Shown one piece after another: positions 51,471 to 61,470 of a stretch of DNA of 64,000 nt (within the stretch, counting starts at the first letter, position 1; each line of letters starts with the position of its first letter). The notes under the pieces were generated by a model, which was not told the DNA's origin, ran no database searches, and saw only the letters and a list, made by a program, of their open reading frames with translations. Source of the DNA: Bacteroides graminisolvens DSM 19988 = JCM 15093 (lineage in GTDB: Bacteria > Bacteroidota > Bacteroidia > Bacteroidales > Bacteroidaceae). The stretch covers positions 124,001 to 188,000 of the forward strand of contig NZ_ATZI01000005.1 of assembly GCF_000428125.1 (NCBI RefSeq), written 5' to 3'. A program made the position numbers and the translations under genes.

Positions 51471-52520
51471 ATGATAATAAAAGGTGAAACTTACATTATT
51501 GGTGAGATTGGACAGAACCACAATGGTTCTGTAGATATCGCAAAGCTTATTGTTGAACTTATTGCACGACCTGTGCATGAAGATGTATTCGGACTTGACC
51601 TCAAACCTATGAATGCTGTGAAGATGACTCGTCGCGATTTGAACGAAGAACTCACAACAACTCAGATGAATCGTCCTTATGTAAATAAAAACTCATTTGG
51701 TGCTACCTATGGTGAACATCGTGCATTCCTTGAGTTGGATGATGGATCACATTTCGAAGTTTACAAGTTCGCAAAAGAGAAAGGGCTTGACTTTGTTGAG
51801 ACTCTTTGTGCTAAAGGTTGTCTCTCGATGCTCAAAGTTTTTACACCAGACTACTTGAAGGTTGCAAGCCGTGACCTTACCAACTTGCCTCTGCTTGCTG
51901 CAATGGCAGAAACTAAGATTCCTATTATCCTTTCTACGGGTATGGCTGGTAAGAAAGAGTTGGATGATGCATTGGAGATTATCACTCATTATCACAATGA
52001 TATCTCTATCCTCCATTGTATTTCTCAGTATCCTACACATCCGGATAATCTGAACCTTGCAACTATCAATTATCTCAAGAAGCACTATGGCCAGTATCAT
52101 ATTGGTTTCTCCGATCACACTATCGGTGTTTCCGCTCCTGCGATTGCCGTAGGTATGGGTGCTGAGATTATCGAGAAACACATCACAATCGACCGTCACA
52201 TGAAAGGAACTGACCAGCCTGGTTCACTTGGTCCTGATGGTGTGAACCGTATGGTTCGCGATATTCGTATGGTAGAGCATTGGATGGGTACCGAAGACCT
52301 CTATATAGACAAGAGTGTTGCTGGTTCTAAGGAGAAGTTGGAACGCTCAATTGCTTCCCTTGTTGAGATTAAGGCTGGCGGAGTTATCACTGAAGATCAG
52401 ATTCACATGCTTAGCCCTGGTGATGGCTTCAAGTGGGCTCAGAAGGACATGGTTATCGGTCATAAGGCTCTCCAGGATATTCCTGCTCATGAAATTATCT
52501 ACCCTAACTTGATTAACTAA
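51471..52520 (+). CDS. NeuB-family sialic acid/nonulosonate synthase with SAF domain
   Basis: A 349-aa PEP-condensing TIM-barrel enzyme. IIGEIGQNHNGS opens the family; LKVASRDLTNLPLL and ILSTGMA, SQYPTHPDNLNL, IGFSDHTIG and the metal-binding EKHITIDR follow, with a C-terminal antifreeze-like SAF domain (about 285-349). It condenses PEP with an amino-hexose, or mannose-6-phosphate in KDN synthesis, to a nine-carbon acid. No NeuC-type or Pse/Leg precursor genes are in the window, so the substrate is open. Confidence 0.88.
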   Translation: MIIKGETYIIGEIGQNHNGSVDIAKLIVELIARPVHEDVFGLDLKPMNAVKMTRRDLNEELTTTQMNRPYVNKNSFGATYGEHRAFLELDDGSHFEVYKFAKEKGLDFVETLCAKGCLSMLKVFTPDYLKVASRDLTNLPLLAAMAETKIPIILSTGMAGKKELDDALEIITHYHNDISILHCISQYPTHPDNLNLATINYLKKHYGQYHIGFSDHTIGVSAPAIAVGMGAEIIEKHITIDRHMKGTDQPGSLGPDGVNRMVRDIRMVEHWMGTEDLYIDKSVAGSKEKLERSIASLVEIKAGGVITEDQIHMLSPGDGFKWAQKDMVIGHKALQDIPAHEIIYPNLIN

Positions 52521-52530
52521 TTATATATAG

Positions 52531-52953
52531 AGCTAATCGCCTTATACAGAAGCAATACGCCATCTATTGCGCTGGCAATGGGGAGATTTGCTTAATAATT
52601 ATTAAGTTACTTAATAGCAGACTTCGTTGGTATTATCATTGTGATATACCTTTCAGTCTATGTTTGAGAGGCGTTTTTTGCACATAATGCATTCAGTATA
52701 GTTATTATCCCCAATAGTCCTATCGGGAAGGTTCTTACATTTTGCATGATGTAACTATTGGGTCGAGATATGATACAGATAATACTAGATATCCTCGTAT
52801 TGGACATAACTGTAATATTAGTGCAAAAACTACTATTATAGGCGATATAAATATTGGTAATAATGTAAAAATTGGTATAGGTGCTGTTGTACAAAGGATG
52901 TTCCAGAAAATGTAACAGCTGAGAGCGTCCCTGCGCGTATAATTATTAAATAA
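52531..52953 (+). pseudogene. Serine O-acetyltransferase-like pseudogene
   Basis: Translating across frames recovers family blocks in order: RWYYHCDIPF, HNAFSIVIIPNSPIGK, then ILHDVTIGSRYDT, IGDINIGNNVKIG and, after a further shift near 52896, TKDVPENVTA and VPARIIIK. At least three frameshifts and some stops separate them, so the left-handed beta-helix enzyme is dead. The remnant ends in a TAA directly abutting the ATG of the next gene. Confidence 0.75.
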
Positions 52954-53559
52954 ATGAATAGAAAACTTCCAAAACAAATTCTTACATATATTGATGGTGT
53001 TTGGACAGATGGAGGAATGTATTACGACGGCACTAATGTGGGGTTGAATAATTTTAACCTATACGATCGCTCTAGCGTATTATTCGCCCATTATATCGGC
53101 ATACCTGTAGAGATCTTAATAGGTGAAAATACTCAGATAGTACAGCGTAGAGTAGATAAGTTCAAAGTCGAATATTGCTTTCTGAGAGCAAAGGATAAGG
53201 TTGCTATTACAACAGAACTTTGTAGGCCGTTAGGTATAGACCTTCGGGCTGTTGCCCGTATCGGTGATGATCTCAACGATATAAAAGAAATTATGTTGAA
53301 GGTAGCAGTTGAGTATGTTAATGATAATATTGCGGAAGAAGTAGAAGAGCAAATGAGTAAATTAGGTTTTGACATCAAACCACGCTCAAAGGTAATGGTG
53401 CAGCTTCAGCTTCAAGATTTGTGTATCTCTATAAGAAATCTTAATCCGGCAACATACCCTTCCTCAAAAAATCCGATCTGTCAGCCCGGGCTAGAGTCTG
53501 CATTAAAGTATCTTAATGAAATTCTCGGAAAGAAGGTAAATGAGGTTGGATTATATTGA
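52954..53559 (+). CDS. KdsC/KDN-9-phosphatase-like HAD protein lacking the catalytic nucleophile
   Basis: A 201-aa protein. IDGVWTDGGMYYD and IGDDLND are clear HAD motifs of the KdsC/KDN-9-phosphate phosphatase group. In the first motif the nucleophilic Asp of the DxDG signature is Tyr (LTYIDG), and the Thr of motif II (usually LTGE) is Ile (LIGE). Residues after about 125 no longer resemble the family. It is therefore either an inactive relic or repurposed. It sits next to the NeuB- and SpsF-like genes it would normally partner and overlaps the far 5' end of the wzx frame. Confidence 0.65.
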   Translation: MNRKLPKQILTYIDGVWTDGGMYYDGTNVGLNNFNLYDRSSVLFAHYIGIPVEILIGENTQIVQRRVDKFKVEYCFLRAKDKVAITTELCRPLGIDLRAVARIGDDLNDIKEIMLKVAVEYVNDNIAEEVEEQMSKLGFDIKPRSKVMVQLQLQDLCISIRNLNPATYPSSKNPICQPGLESALKYLNEILGKKVNEVGLY

Positions 53560-53599
53560 TTTACAAACTACTTCTAAGACTAAATATTTCAAAACGTAT

Positions 53600-55084
53600 A
53601 TGTTATCTTCAAGTAATTCACGACAAGCAACGTGGGTTGCCATAGGGCAATTTTCCGCTTTTGCGATAGGTGTAATAAGTCCAATGATCCTTAGTCGCTA
53701 TTTTACAAAAGTCGACTATGGCACTTATAAGCAGGTAATGTATGTGTATAATACCATGTTAATCGTATTTACATTCGGATTACCAAAGGCTTATTCCTAC
53801 TTCATTCCTCGTGTTCATATTTTGCAATCCAAAGATGTAATAAACAAGATATCTCGGATTTTTGTCATTCTCGGGCTTATTTTTTCATTATTACTTTTTT
53901 TCGGTGCATCATTAATCTCTAATGTTTTGAATAATCCGGACATAGAAGATGCTGTAAGGTGGTTTTCTCCAACACCTTTGTTTCTTCTGCCCGTAATGGG
54001 ACTTGAGGGTATTTTGGTATCTTATAAGAAAGCCAAACACATAGCATTATTTACGTTCGTCACACGATTATTAACTTTATTGTGTACTATAGTTCCTGTT
54101 ATCTTGTTTGATGGTACATATATACATTCGATAATTGGTTTTGATATAGCCTCTTTGGTTACTTGCGCTTTATCATACTATTTAAAGTATTTGCCAACCA
54201 GAGGCTTGTCTCACGAAAGAACAGAGGTATCATACAAGGAGATTTTTTCATTCTCGCTACCCTTGTTGTTTGCATCATTATGGATTATGCTATTTCAATC
54301 TACTAACCAGTTTTTCGTTAGTAGATATTATGGCAATGAGGTCTTTGCTGAGTTCTCTAATGGATTCATGGATTTGCCCATTATCCCCATGGTTATCAAT
54401 TCCGTAGCAACTGTTATCGCTCCTATATTTGCAGGTTTAGCAGTCAATAATAAAGGTGAGATAGGCCCTATATGGAATAGTGCTTTGAGTAAGACTGTAA
54501 AGATAATATACCCTATTTCAATGTATTGCATTTTATTTTCGGGTATAGTTATGACTTGCCTTTATGGTAGACAATATGCTGATTCGGGCGTTTTTTTTTC
54601 AATAAAAAGTATAGAAGGTTTCTTTTCTGTTATCCCATTTTATCCTATTTTGATGGCAATGGGTAAAACCCGTGAGTATTCACGAGTTCACATGATTTTT
54701 GCTGTTGTTCTTATACCTATTGATTATATCCTTGTGCATTTTAGCGCACCAGTTTATTCTATTGGTATTGCTTATGTGTTTTGTTCTTTGTGTAAAGTTT
54801 TTTTTCAATTTAAAACTGTCGGTAGAAGTCTAGATTATTCTATCTCGCAGCTTATTCCGATAAAGGAAATCCTAAAGATATTGTTTATATCATTCTTGTC
54901 GACGTTAATTCCTTTTGCGCTTCTACATGTGATTGCAGGTGTAAATGAGTGGATTTTACTTTTGATAACTGGTTCGTTATTCTTTTTAGGATATTATGTT
55001 CTATGTTGGATGACCAACTTAACCTACAGAGATGTAATCCTTCTAAACGAAAAACTCAAACCGATTCTTAAATTCATTCCATAG
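53600..55084 (+). CDS. wzx: Wzx-type polysaccharide flippase
   Basis: A 494-aa polytopic membrane protein with about 12-14 hydrophobic helices and short loops, of the MOP/Wzx group. It opens SRQATWVAIGQFSAFAIG and YGTYKQVMYVY as in capsule repeat-unit transporters. It would flip undecaprenyl-linked repeat units to the periplasm. The ATG at 53600 is preferred; the frame is open upstream to 53540, inside the HAD gene. Strongly AT-rich. Confidence 0.88.
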   Translation: MLSSSNSRQATWVAIGQFSAFAIGVISPMILSRYFTKVDYGTYKQVMYVYNTMLIVFTFGLPKAYSYFIPRVHILQSKDVINKISRIFVILGLIFSLLLFFGASLISNVLNNPDIEDAVRWFSPTPLFLLPVMGLEGILVSYKKAKHIALFTFVTRLLTLLCTIVPVILFDGTYIHSIIGFDIASLVTCALSYYLKYLPTRGLSHERTEVSYKEIFSFSLPLLFASLWIMLFQSTNQFFVSRYYGNEVFAEFSNGFMDLPIIPMVINSVATVIAPIFAGLAVNNKGEIGPIWNSALSKTVKIIYPISMYCILFSGIVMTCLYGRQYADSGVFFSIKSIEGFFSVIPFYPILMAMGKTREYSRVHMIFAVVLIPIDYILVHFSAPVYSIGIAYVFCSLCKVFFQFKTVGRSLDYSISQLIPIKEILKILFISFLSTLIPFALLHVIAGVNEWILLLITGSLFFLGYYVLCWMTNLTYRDVILLNEKLKPILKFIP

Positions 55085-55109
55085 TAATAACTTATCATAT
55101 AGATATCTT

Positions 55110-56240
55110 ATGAAGTTAATGTTTGTTATAGGCTCCCTTCAAGGTGGTGGAGCTGAACATGTGCTCACTACGGTATGCAACAATCTTGCAGAGCGTGGAC
55201 ACGAGGTGATTTTAGTATATAATTTCAATTGGAAAGCTTATTCTGTAAGCGATAAAGTCAGACAGATTGATACTAATACTTTTGAACATGACACTGCTGA
55301 GGGCTGCTTATTAAAACGCTATTACAATAAATTTGTTAATCGCTTCAGAGGCTATTCTTTTTTTTGCAGATTTATCAAGGAAGAGAAGCCGGCTGCTGTT
55401 ACCTGCTTTTTACAGAATTGGACTTGGCAGTTAGCATTTATTTGTAAAGGTCGCGTCCCCCTTGTATATTCTGAGAGAAACACGTTTGATTGGAAGTATA
55501 ATAACTTAACAGACAAACTATGCAAAAAGATATGGTATCACTTTGGAGACGCTGTGACCGTAATGACCTATTATGACAAGGCATACCTAAGAAACCGATA
55601 CAAGAATGTATTTGTTATGCATAATCCTCTCAGTTATACTCCTCTCAGTAAAGAAGAGTATATACAGTCATTTCCGCTGAGAAAGAATATATTGGCTTGT
55701 GGGCGATTAGTACCCAATAAGGGATTTGATAAATTGATTACAGCATTCTCTGCAATAGCTGGTGAATTTCCAGAGTGGGATGTCAATATAGCAGGTCAGG
55801 ATATGCAACATAGCAATTATTCTACTGTACTTAAAGATCTTGTACATTCTCACGGATTGGATCGCAGAATCCATTTTATTGGATTTCATAAAGATATGGA
55901 TAATTTAATGAAACAACATTCTGTTTTTTGTCTTTGCTCACAGCATGAGGGTTTTCCGAACGTACTTTCAGAGGCTCTTTCGATGGGCATGGCTGCAGTC
56001 AGTTTTGATGTTATAACGGGACCTCGTGAGATTATTATTGATGGATTGGACGGCATCATTGTGGAAAATCAAAATGTAGATGCTTTGAAAGAAGGACTTA
56101 GAAAAGTATTAGCAGATTCTGAATTAAGAAAAAACTTAGGATTGAAGGCAATTGAAGACATTCAGCGTTTTCGACCTTCTGACATAATAGATAAGTGGGA
56201 AGCTATGTATAAATCACTTGTTAAAAAATATCACAAATAA
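55110..56240 (+). CDS. Glycosyltransferase family 4
   Basis: A 376-aa GT-B glycosyltransferase. It opens with the acceptor-side motif GSLQGGGAEHVLTTVCNNLAERGH; the donor side has ILACGRLVPNKGFDKLI and CSQHEGFPNVLSEALSMG with the EX7E-type pair (E in HEGF and E in SEAL). It adds one sugar of the capsule repeat; donor and acceptor cannot be told. It is 26 bases after wzx and 13 before wzy. Confidence 0.9.
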   Translation: MKLMFVIGSLQGGGAEHVLTTVCNNLAERGHEVILVYNFNWKAYSVSDKVRQIDTNTFEHDTAEGCLLKRYYNKFVNRFRGYSFFCRFIKEEKPAAVTCFLQNWTWQLAFICKGRVPLVYSERNTFDWKYNNLTDKLCKKIWYHFGDAVTVMTYYDKAYLRNRYKNVFVMHNPLSYTPLSKEEYIQSFPLRKNILACGRLVPNKGFDKLITAFSAIAGEFPEWDVNIAGQDMQHSNYSTVLKDLVHSHGLDRRIHFIGFHKDMDNLMKQHSVFCLCSQHEGFPNVLSEALSMGMAAVSFDVITGPREIIIDGLDGIIVENQNVDALKEGLRKVLADSELRKNLGLKAIEDIQRFRPSDIIDKWEAMYKSLVKKYHK

Positions 56241-56252
56241 TTATATATTTTT

Positions 56253-57677
56253 ATGACGCTCAGAAATTATAAGAATAATAAGACTCTGGAGACCTGTTTG
56301 ACTGTCGCGATATGTATGTATCTCATAGAATACGTTGCACAAGAAGTTCAAAATTGGTCTATGCCCCATCTTTTTGAGCAATTTGACTTATTGTTGGCTG
56401 TTATTTTTTCGTTTTGGTATATGATAAAATACCGAAAAGATAATATATTATGTTTTGAACTCATGTTCCTTCCTGTTTTTTTGTTAGGAATATTTTATTC
56501 TGACATAGTATTAGCTGCTATGAATTATAGTGCTGAGGGTATAGGGGGGGCTTTTAATAATGCGATTAAGCAAACTAATGTATTAACAAAATCTCGAGTG
56601 ATTCAAATGTTGGCTTTATGCGTATTCTTGCTCGGTTGTGTAAAAGGGAATGTTTTTAAATCAAATGAAAATATTAAATGGAAAATAGAAGGTAAATATG
56701 AGACGATCAATTACAAGGCCGTTATTCATTTCTTGGCTGTTTTGTTGCTTCTTGAAATTATACTTAACTATCTGAATGGAAACTTCTCTACCTGGTTCTC
56801 ATACGGTCAAGGTCTATCTGACTCGGAAAGAAGTAAAGGTCTTGGTCGAATAGACTTTCTATGCCTTATTTCTACTATAGTTGAGTTTGTTCGACTTGGA
56901 CTAGGTCAAGTTCTGTCTTTTAAAGATTTTCTTCATAAAGTCAATAAAATATATCTATTTGAGATACTTCTTGTCTCTTCTATGTTGCTACTTTCCGGAA
57001 ACCGTAATGAAATGCTTCTTGTGTTTTTGCCATTTATCATTTCGTATCATGTATTTGTACGTCACATTCCAAATAAGAACATATTGTTAGGATTAGCGGT
57101 TGGAGTCATGTTTATGATATACTCCGGTCTTACTAGACAAGGCAATGCCGTTTCCTATGCAGACTTGGATGTTTATACAATGTCGAGGGACTATAGTTTA
57201 GTTGGTATAAATTGTGATTACTTAGTAAAATATACAGATGCAAAAGGACCGCATCTTTTTGCTAGTCTTCCAGCTTCTTTATTAGGTGCGATCCCTTATA
57301 TAGGTCCATTGATTTTCAATACTCTGAATTTAGACTTAGCAATGCAATCTACATATATCACAACGGAAGGACTTGCCACGTGGCAAGGGACAGGTCTAGG
57401 TACATCTATTGTTGGAGACTTGTATTATAATGCTAAATTGCCTTTTGTCATTCTTTTTATGGCGGTCTTCGGCTATTTTATATCTAGGATGCATGTAAGA
57501 TTTCAGTTTGAACGAAGATTCTCATTGTTGTATTATCTCACTTACCTTTATATGACATCTAATGCAGTATACTTTGTCCGCCAGCAATGGGATTTTCCTG
57601 TTTCGAGAATCTTGTATGACTATATTATATTAATTATTATTTTTTTTTTCTTTAATAAACATAAATCGTATTCGTAA
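56253..57677 (+). CDS. wzy: Wzy-type oligosaccharide repeat-unit polymerase
   Basis: A 474-aa integral membrane protein with about ten hydrophobic segments and a large outer loop near residues 290-390, the usual layout of Wzy/O-antigen polymerases. No conserved catalytic motif is expected because the family is very variable. A G7 tract (56544-56550) lies in frame at Gly-Gly (about residue 98). It sits between two glycosyltransferase or acyltransferase genes, which supports the assignment. Confidence 0.8.
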   Translation: MTLRNYKNNKTLETCLTVAICMYLIEYVAQEVQNWSMPHLFEQFDLLLAVIFSFWYMIKYRKDNILCFELMFLPVFLLGIFYSDIVLAAMNYSAEGIGGAFNNAIKQTNVLTKSRVIQMLALCVFLLGCVKGNVFKSNENIKWKIEGKYETINYKAVIHFLAVLLLLEIILNYLNGNFSTWFSYGQGLSDSERSKGLGRIDFLCLISTIVEFVRLGLGQVLSFKDFLHKVNKIYLFEILLVSSMLLLSGNRNEMLLVFLPFIISYHVFVRHIPNKNILLGLAVGVMFMIYSGLTRQGNAVSYADLDVYTMSRDYSLVGINCDYLVKYTDAKGPHLFASLPASLLGAIPYIGPLIFNTLNLDLAMQSTYITTEGLATWQGTGLGTSIVGDLYYNAKLPFVILFMAVFGYFISRMHVRFQFERRFSLLYYLTYLYMTSNAVYFVRQQWDFPVSRILYDYIILIIIFFFFNKHKSYS

Positions 57678-57679
57678 CC

Positions 57680-58224
57680 ATGTTCAATTTCATAAAATAT
57701 ATCCGTTCCTTTATCGAGAAGAAATTTACTACACCTTATAATTATGCTAAAAAAATTGGAGTTAATATCGGAGTAGATTGTTTCGTACCAGATATTGATT
57801 GTTGGTCTTCCGAACCATATTTAATTACCGTAGGAAACCACTGCCAGATTACTTCTGGTGTCCGAATTTTTACTCATGGGGGGGGCAGGTCGTCCGCAAA
57901 AAAATTCCTAATTTTGACGTGTTTGGAAAGGTGAAAATAGGCGATTGGTGCTACATTGGCAATAATGCTCTAATTATGCCTGGAGTTACCATTGGTGACA
58001 ATGTTCTGGTCTCTTCTGGATCTGTTGTTACCAAAAGTATTCCTTCTAATATGGTTGTGGCAGGTAATCCAGCTCGGATTATTTGTTCTATAGATGATTA
58101 TATAGCGAGAAATACTCAATATAATCTTGGTACAAAAGGTTTATTACACAAAGAGAAGGAGCAAGTTCTTCGAGGTTTGAGTGATGAAAGATTTATTAAA
58201 AAACAGCAAATGTTTTATGAATAA
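57680..58224 (+). pseudogene. Left-handed beta-helix acyltransferase split by a frameshift at a G8 tract (possibly phase-variable)
   Basis: Residues 1-66 run in frame 1 up to RIFTHG; the hexapeptide region [20 protein letters not shown], then [20 protein letters not shown], continues in another frame. The join is at G8 (57878-57885). With nine G the reading becomes [11 protein letters not shown], the usual family sequence, and one 182-aa enzyme results. As written, translation stops at 57934. It would O- or N-acetylate a capsule sugar. A strand-slippage switch, a fixed mutation and a sequencing error in a homopolymer all fit. Confidence 0.78.
57878..57885 (+). repeat. G8 homopolymer tract
   Basis: Eight consecutive G inside the acyltransferase gene, followed 12 bases later by A7 (57898-57904). 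Nine G restores the reading frame. Confidence 0.85.
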
Positions 58225-59425
58225 AATAAGTATTATTACAGGAAGTGAACTCAGACAAGTCCAGGGAGTTAACTATTTTATAAAGTCTTTTATTGAATGC
58301 AATAAGTCCTTTAAGGATATCTATGTTACTAAGGTTTACTCCTCTATGCAGGTCTTGAATATTGACAATGGAGACCAAATGCCGATAGGTGAAGATCAGG
58401 GAACTGCAAACTATGCTGTAAGAACGAGAGTTCGTACTATCCTTAGGAAAATATTGACATTGAGGTTTTATCCGTTTGCATTACTTCGGTATGAATTTAA
58501 CTTCTATTACAATTCTTCAAAATCGGTAAAGAAGTATTTTGATGATAATGCTTCTACCGATTATATTCTATTTCAAGAACTAGGTTGTGCATATTATTAT
58601 TTCAGGTACTTAAATCGTAGCAGTAGACTCATTCTACCTAAAACTGCACTTGTTATACATACTGAAGATGATAGTGGCAGTATGTTGATGAATACATTTA
58701 AAGGCTTTGGACGAAGAGATATGCAACGTCGTTTCGATAAAAGGAGAGACTTTGTTTATTCAAGAATAGATAAAGTTATTTATATTTCTCGAAAGGCTTA
58801 CAATAATAGTATACTACCTGTCGAAAAACGCGGTTTCGTCTATAATGGATCTCCCGACATTCCGTATTCATTCGTTCATCCTGAATTTGACGTAAAGAAA
58901 ATGCGGTTTGTTTGTGTAGGGTCTTTTGTTGGACGTAAGGGACAGGATAAAATTCTTGAAGCTATGAAGATTATGGATAGCGACCATTTGAAAAAGATGC
59001 ATGTTACATTCGTAGGAGATGGTCCTGAACTTGACAATGTCAAAAAACAGGCAGATACTTACAGGCTGACAGAGTATGTAACATTCATGGGGCAACGGAA
59101 TGATGTCGCAGAAATCTTGAAAAATATGGATGTTTTTATTATGCCAAGTATGGTAGAAGGTCTTCCCATGAGCGTAATAGAGGCGATGCGTGCAGGATTG
59201 TTTTTAATTCTGACGGATACAGGAGGTAACATAGAACTTTGTGATAAGAATTGTGGATATGTCTGTACTAGAGAGACTCAGGATATTTTAGAAAAGATGT
59301 GTCGAGTTATCGATGGTGCCGTAATATCTGTAGAACAAAAAATACATTCAAGAGAACGATTCGTGAAGGAATTTTCGTTAGAAAGTATGGCATGCGGATA
59401 TGAGAATGTTTTAACAAATATATAA
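58217..59425 (+). CDS. Glycosyltransferase family 4
   Basis: A 402-aa GT-B enzyme. It opens [19 protein letters not shown]. The donor half has [42 protein letters not shown] and [19 protein letters not shown], the typical GT4 series with the two catalytic-region glutamates. It starts at the ATG at 58217, whose ATGAATAA overlaps the stop of the acyltransferase frame, so translation may be coupled to the restored frame. Confidence 0.88.
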   Translation: MNKISIITGSELRQVQGVNYFIKSFIECNKSFKDIYVTKVYSSMQVLNIDNGDQMPIGEDQGTANYAVRTRVRTILRKILTLRFYPFALLRYEFNFYYNSSKSVKKYFDDNASTDYILFQELGCAYYYFRYLNRSSRLILPKTALVIHTEDDSGSMLMNTFKGFGRRDMQRRFDKRRDFVYSRIDKVIYISRKAYNNSILPVEKRGFVYNGSPDIPYSFVHPEFDVKKMRFVCVGSFVGRKGQDKILEAMKIMDSDHLKKMHVTFVGDGPELDNVKKQADTYRLTEYVTFMGQRNDVAEILKNMDVFIMPSMVEGLPMSVIEAMRAGLFLILTDTGGNIELCDKNCGYVCTRETQDILEKMCRVIDGAVISVEQKIHSRERFVKEFSLESMACGYENVLTNI

Positions 59426-59427
59426 AT

Positions 59428-60648
59428 ATGGCTCACTATACATTGAAAGAACAGCGCGATACCTATATGATAACGGTGATGAATGATTGTGTACTTAATG
59501 CATATCCTAATGGTAAAAAAGTATCTTTTGATCAGATGGCTGGGGGAAAGAAGGCTTTCAAGAAACTGTGGGAGAATATATTTATACGCATTTGCTTTAA
59601 TATCGCTTTGCCTTTAATAATGTTGTTGGTAGATATCTATCTTCCATTGAAGTTCAGTGTGGCGATATTTTTTAGAAAAAAAAATCAAGTCCAATCGAAT
59701 CGATATTTTATCGGGCACGAGCGATTACTTTATACAATAACTAAACGCATCGGTCTACAGCAGGATGGTGATGTATGGCTTCGTTTATTGGATAGCAACT
59801 ATGAATTGCCAGAGAAAAAGACGGTTGCCGAGTTGTTAGATTTTGTCACATTTGGTGATGTAATGAAGTGTGCACTTCAATCAGTACTACTACACATAAA
59901 GGTCATTCGAGAATATGGTTATAACATGTATTTCCTTTCCTACAAGGCTTTTGAATGGTGTATGGCTGATTATGCTATTAGACATATCCCAGAGGATGCA
60001 GAACTTGTTTTTAGTTTTATCTGTGATCGCTATTCTGTTATGATAGATAAGTCGCCTCATAAAAATAAATCACTGATCCAACATGGCACGATGCATTTCA
60101 AAAACAAAAGCCTTGAAATTCCGTATTTGGTGTTCGAAGAGGATAAAGGATTTTATATTTGGACTTCATTGTATAAATGTTCTCCTTCTAAAGTATATTG
60201 TTATACCGAAACTGATGAGTGGGCGCTCTCAAATTCTGTAATTGCTAATAATCCGCAGTACATACATATTGGTTATGGTTTTAAACCTTCTTTTGCCCCT
60301 AGTAAGAAGTCAGTATTGATAGTGTCAAATTTCTATATATTTGCCCCAAAGGAGGAACAAATATTAATCCAATTACAAGACCTTGATGTTGAAATTTATT
60401 TAAAGAATCATCCCTCTCATGCTGATTCTTTGTATGACGATATGAGATCTAAATATAATTTTACGTTTATAGCTGGGTATTCAACTAGCTATCCTGCAGT
60501 TGATATACTGATAAGTTACGACAGCACATTGGCTTGTGAATATGCAAGTATTGGCACCAAGGTATTATACTATGGACATTTTGATATTGCTAATGTGAGA
60601 AATGTTGTAAAAGGTATTCTTGAGGTTGATCATGACTTCAGGTCCTGA
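59428..60648 (+). CDS. Putative capsule glycosyltransferase (GT-B, capsular polysaccharide type)
   Basis: A 406-aa protein. A hydrophobic helix lies near residues 50-70. LIQHGTMHF, the strand VLIVSNFYIF, KNHPSHADSL and ISYDSTLACEYASIGTKVL recall the KpsS/sialyltransferase-like and CDP-glycerol-transferase-like GT-B groups, but no specific family is certain. With NeuB- and SpsF-like genes upstream, a nonulosonate transferase is a reasonable guess. The protein ends soon after the last conserved strand, in front of decayed DNA, so it may be C-terminally shortened. Confidence 0.55.
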   Translation: MAHYTLKEQRDTYMITVMNDCVLNAYPNGKKVSFDQMAGGKKAFKKLWENIFIRICFNIALPLIMLLVDIYLPLKFSVAIFFRKKNQVQSNRYFIGHERLLYTITKRIGLQQDGDVWLRLLDSNYELPEKKTVAELLDFVTFGDVMKCALQSVLLHIKVIREYGYNMYFLSYKAFEWCMADYAIRHIPEDAELVFSFICDRYSVMIDKSPHKNKSLIQHGTMHFKNKSLEIPYLVFEEDKGFYIWTSLYKCSPSKVYCYTETDEWALSNSVIANNPQYIHIGYGFKPSFAPSKKSVLIVSNFYIFAPKEEQILIQLQDLDVEIYLKNHPSHADSLYDDMRSKYNFTFIAGYSTSYPAVDILISYDSTLACEYASIGTKVLYYGHFDIANVRNVVKGILEVDHDFRS

Positions 60649-60654
60649 TTTATA

Positions 60655-61470
60655 ATGAGTGTATTTACATTAGCGCCCTTTTTTTACAAGTTTTTTTGCT
60701 GTCTTTTGATAGCGTCATTGTTATTTGTATATAGAAAGTGATATTTTATCTGTCTGATTCTGTTGGTTAGTGCTGCAATTATCAACTGCCACTCTAAGAT
60801 TATTGCATTATTTATACTATTGATTAATCATAAAGGGTGTATTGTTACAGCTATGTGTAGTTAATACTCATTTAGGAAGAGCCCCAGATATTCATAAATT
60901 ACAATCTGTAGTTAATCTTGTAAAAAGAAATAATCCAGAAGTGGTGTGCTTAATAGAATTCTACATTAACGCAACAACAATAAAGCTAATGGATGATTAT
61001 CCCTATATGATGATAATTCAGGATTGTAGAGGATATTTTTTTCTCAAAATATCCCATTAACAAATGCTCTCTATTGGATACGGTTAATAATTCTTTCACT
61101 AGTTTAAGGGCGGATGTTTTGATAAATGCCGAACCATTATATTTTTCAGATGTTATTTAGCCAACAATTACTATAGCAAAAGTTAAATACATCTTACACA
61201 AAATGATGTAAATACAGGTAGCGATTATTATAGAATACCTCAAAAACTACATTCTTGTTTCACATATTAAGAGAAAACAAGCTAAGATAATTTGTGATGA
61301 ATTGACTACTTACTACTCTACTGTCGTTCTGTGCGACTTTACCGACATATCAGGCTCTCTTTCATTAGTATATTGCTAGAAGGAAGTTTTTACGGATGCG
61401 TGTATGGAAAAAGATTTGGGTTATGGTCCAACAATTTGTCAATCGGATTTGCGCATACCCTAGAAGGCTT
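60655..61470 (+). pseudogene. Endonuclease/exonuclease/phosphatase-family membrane protein, pseudogene
   Basis: Fragments in different frames follow the order of a Bacteroidales EEP protein: an N-terminal hydrophobic stretch after ATG at 60655, VVNTHLGRAPDIHKLQ and VKRNNPEVVCLIE, SQNIPLTNALYW, LRADVLINAEPLYFSDV, NDVNTGSDYYRIP, VVLCDFTDISGS, and FTDACMEKDLGYGPTICQSD. Several frameshifts and stops interrupt them. This is chromosomal-type cargo unrelated to the capsule. Confidence 0.7.
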
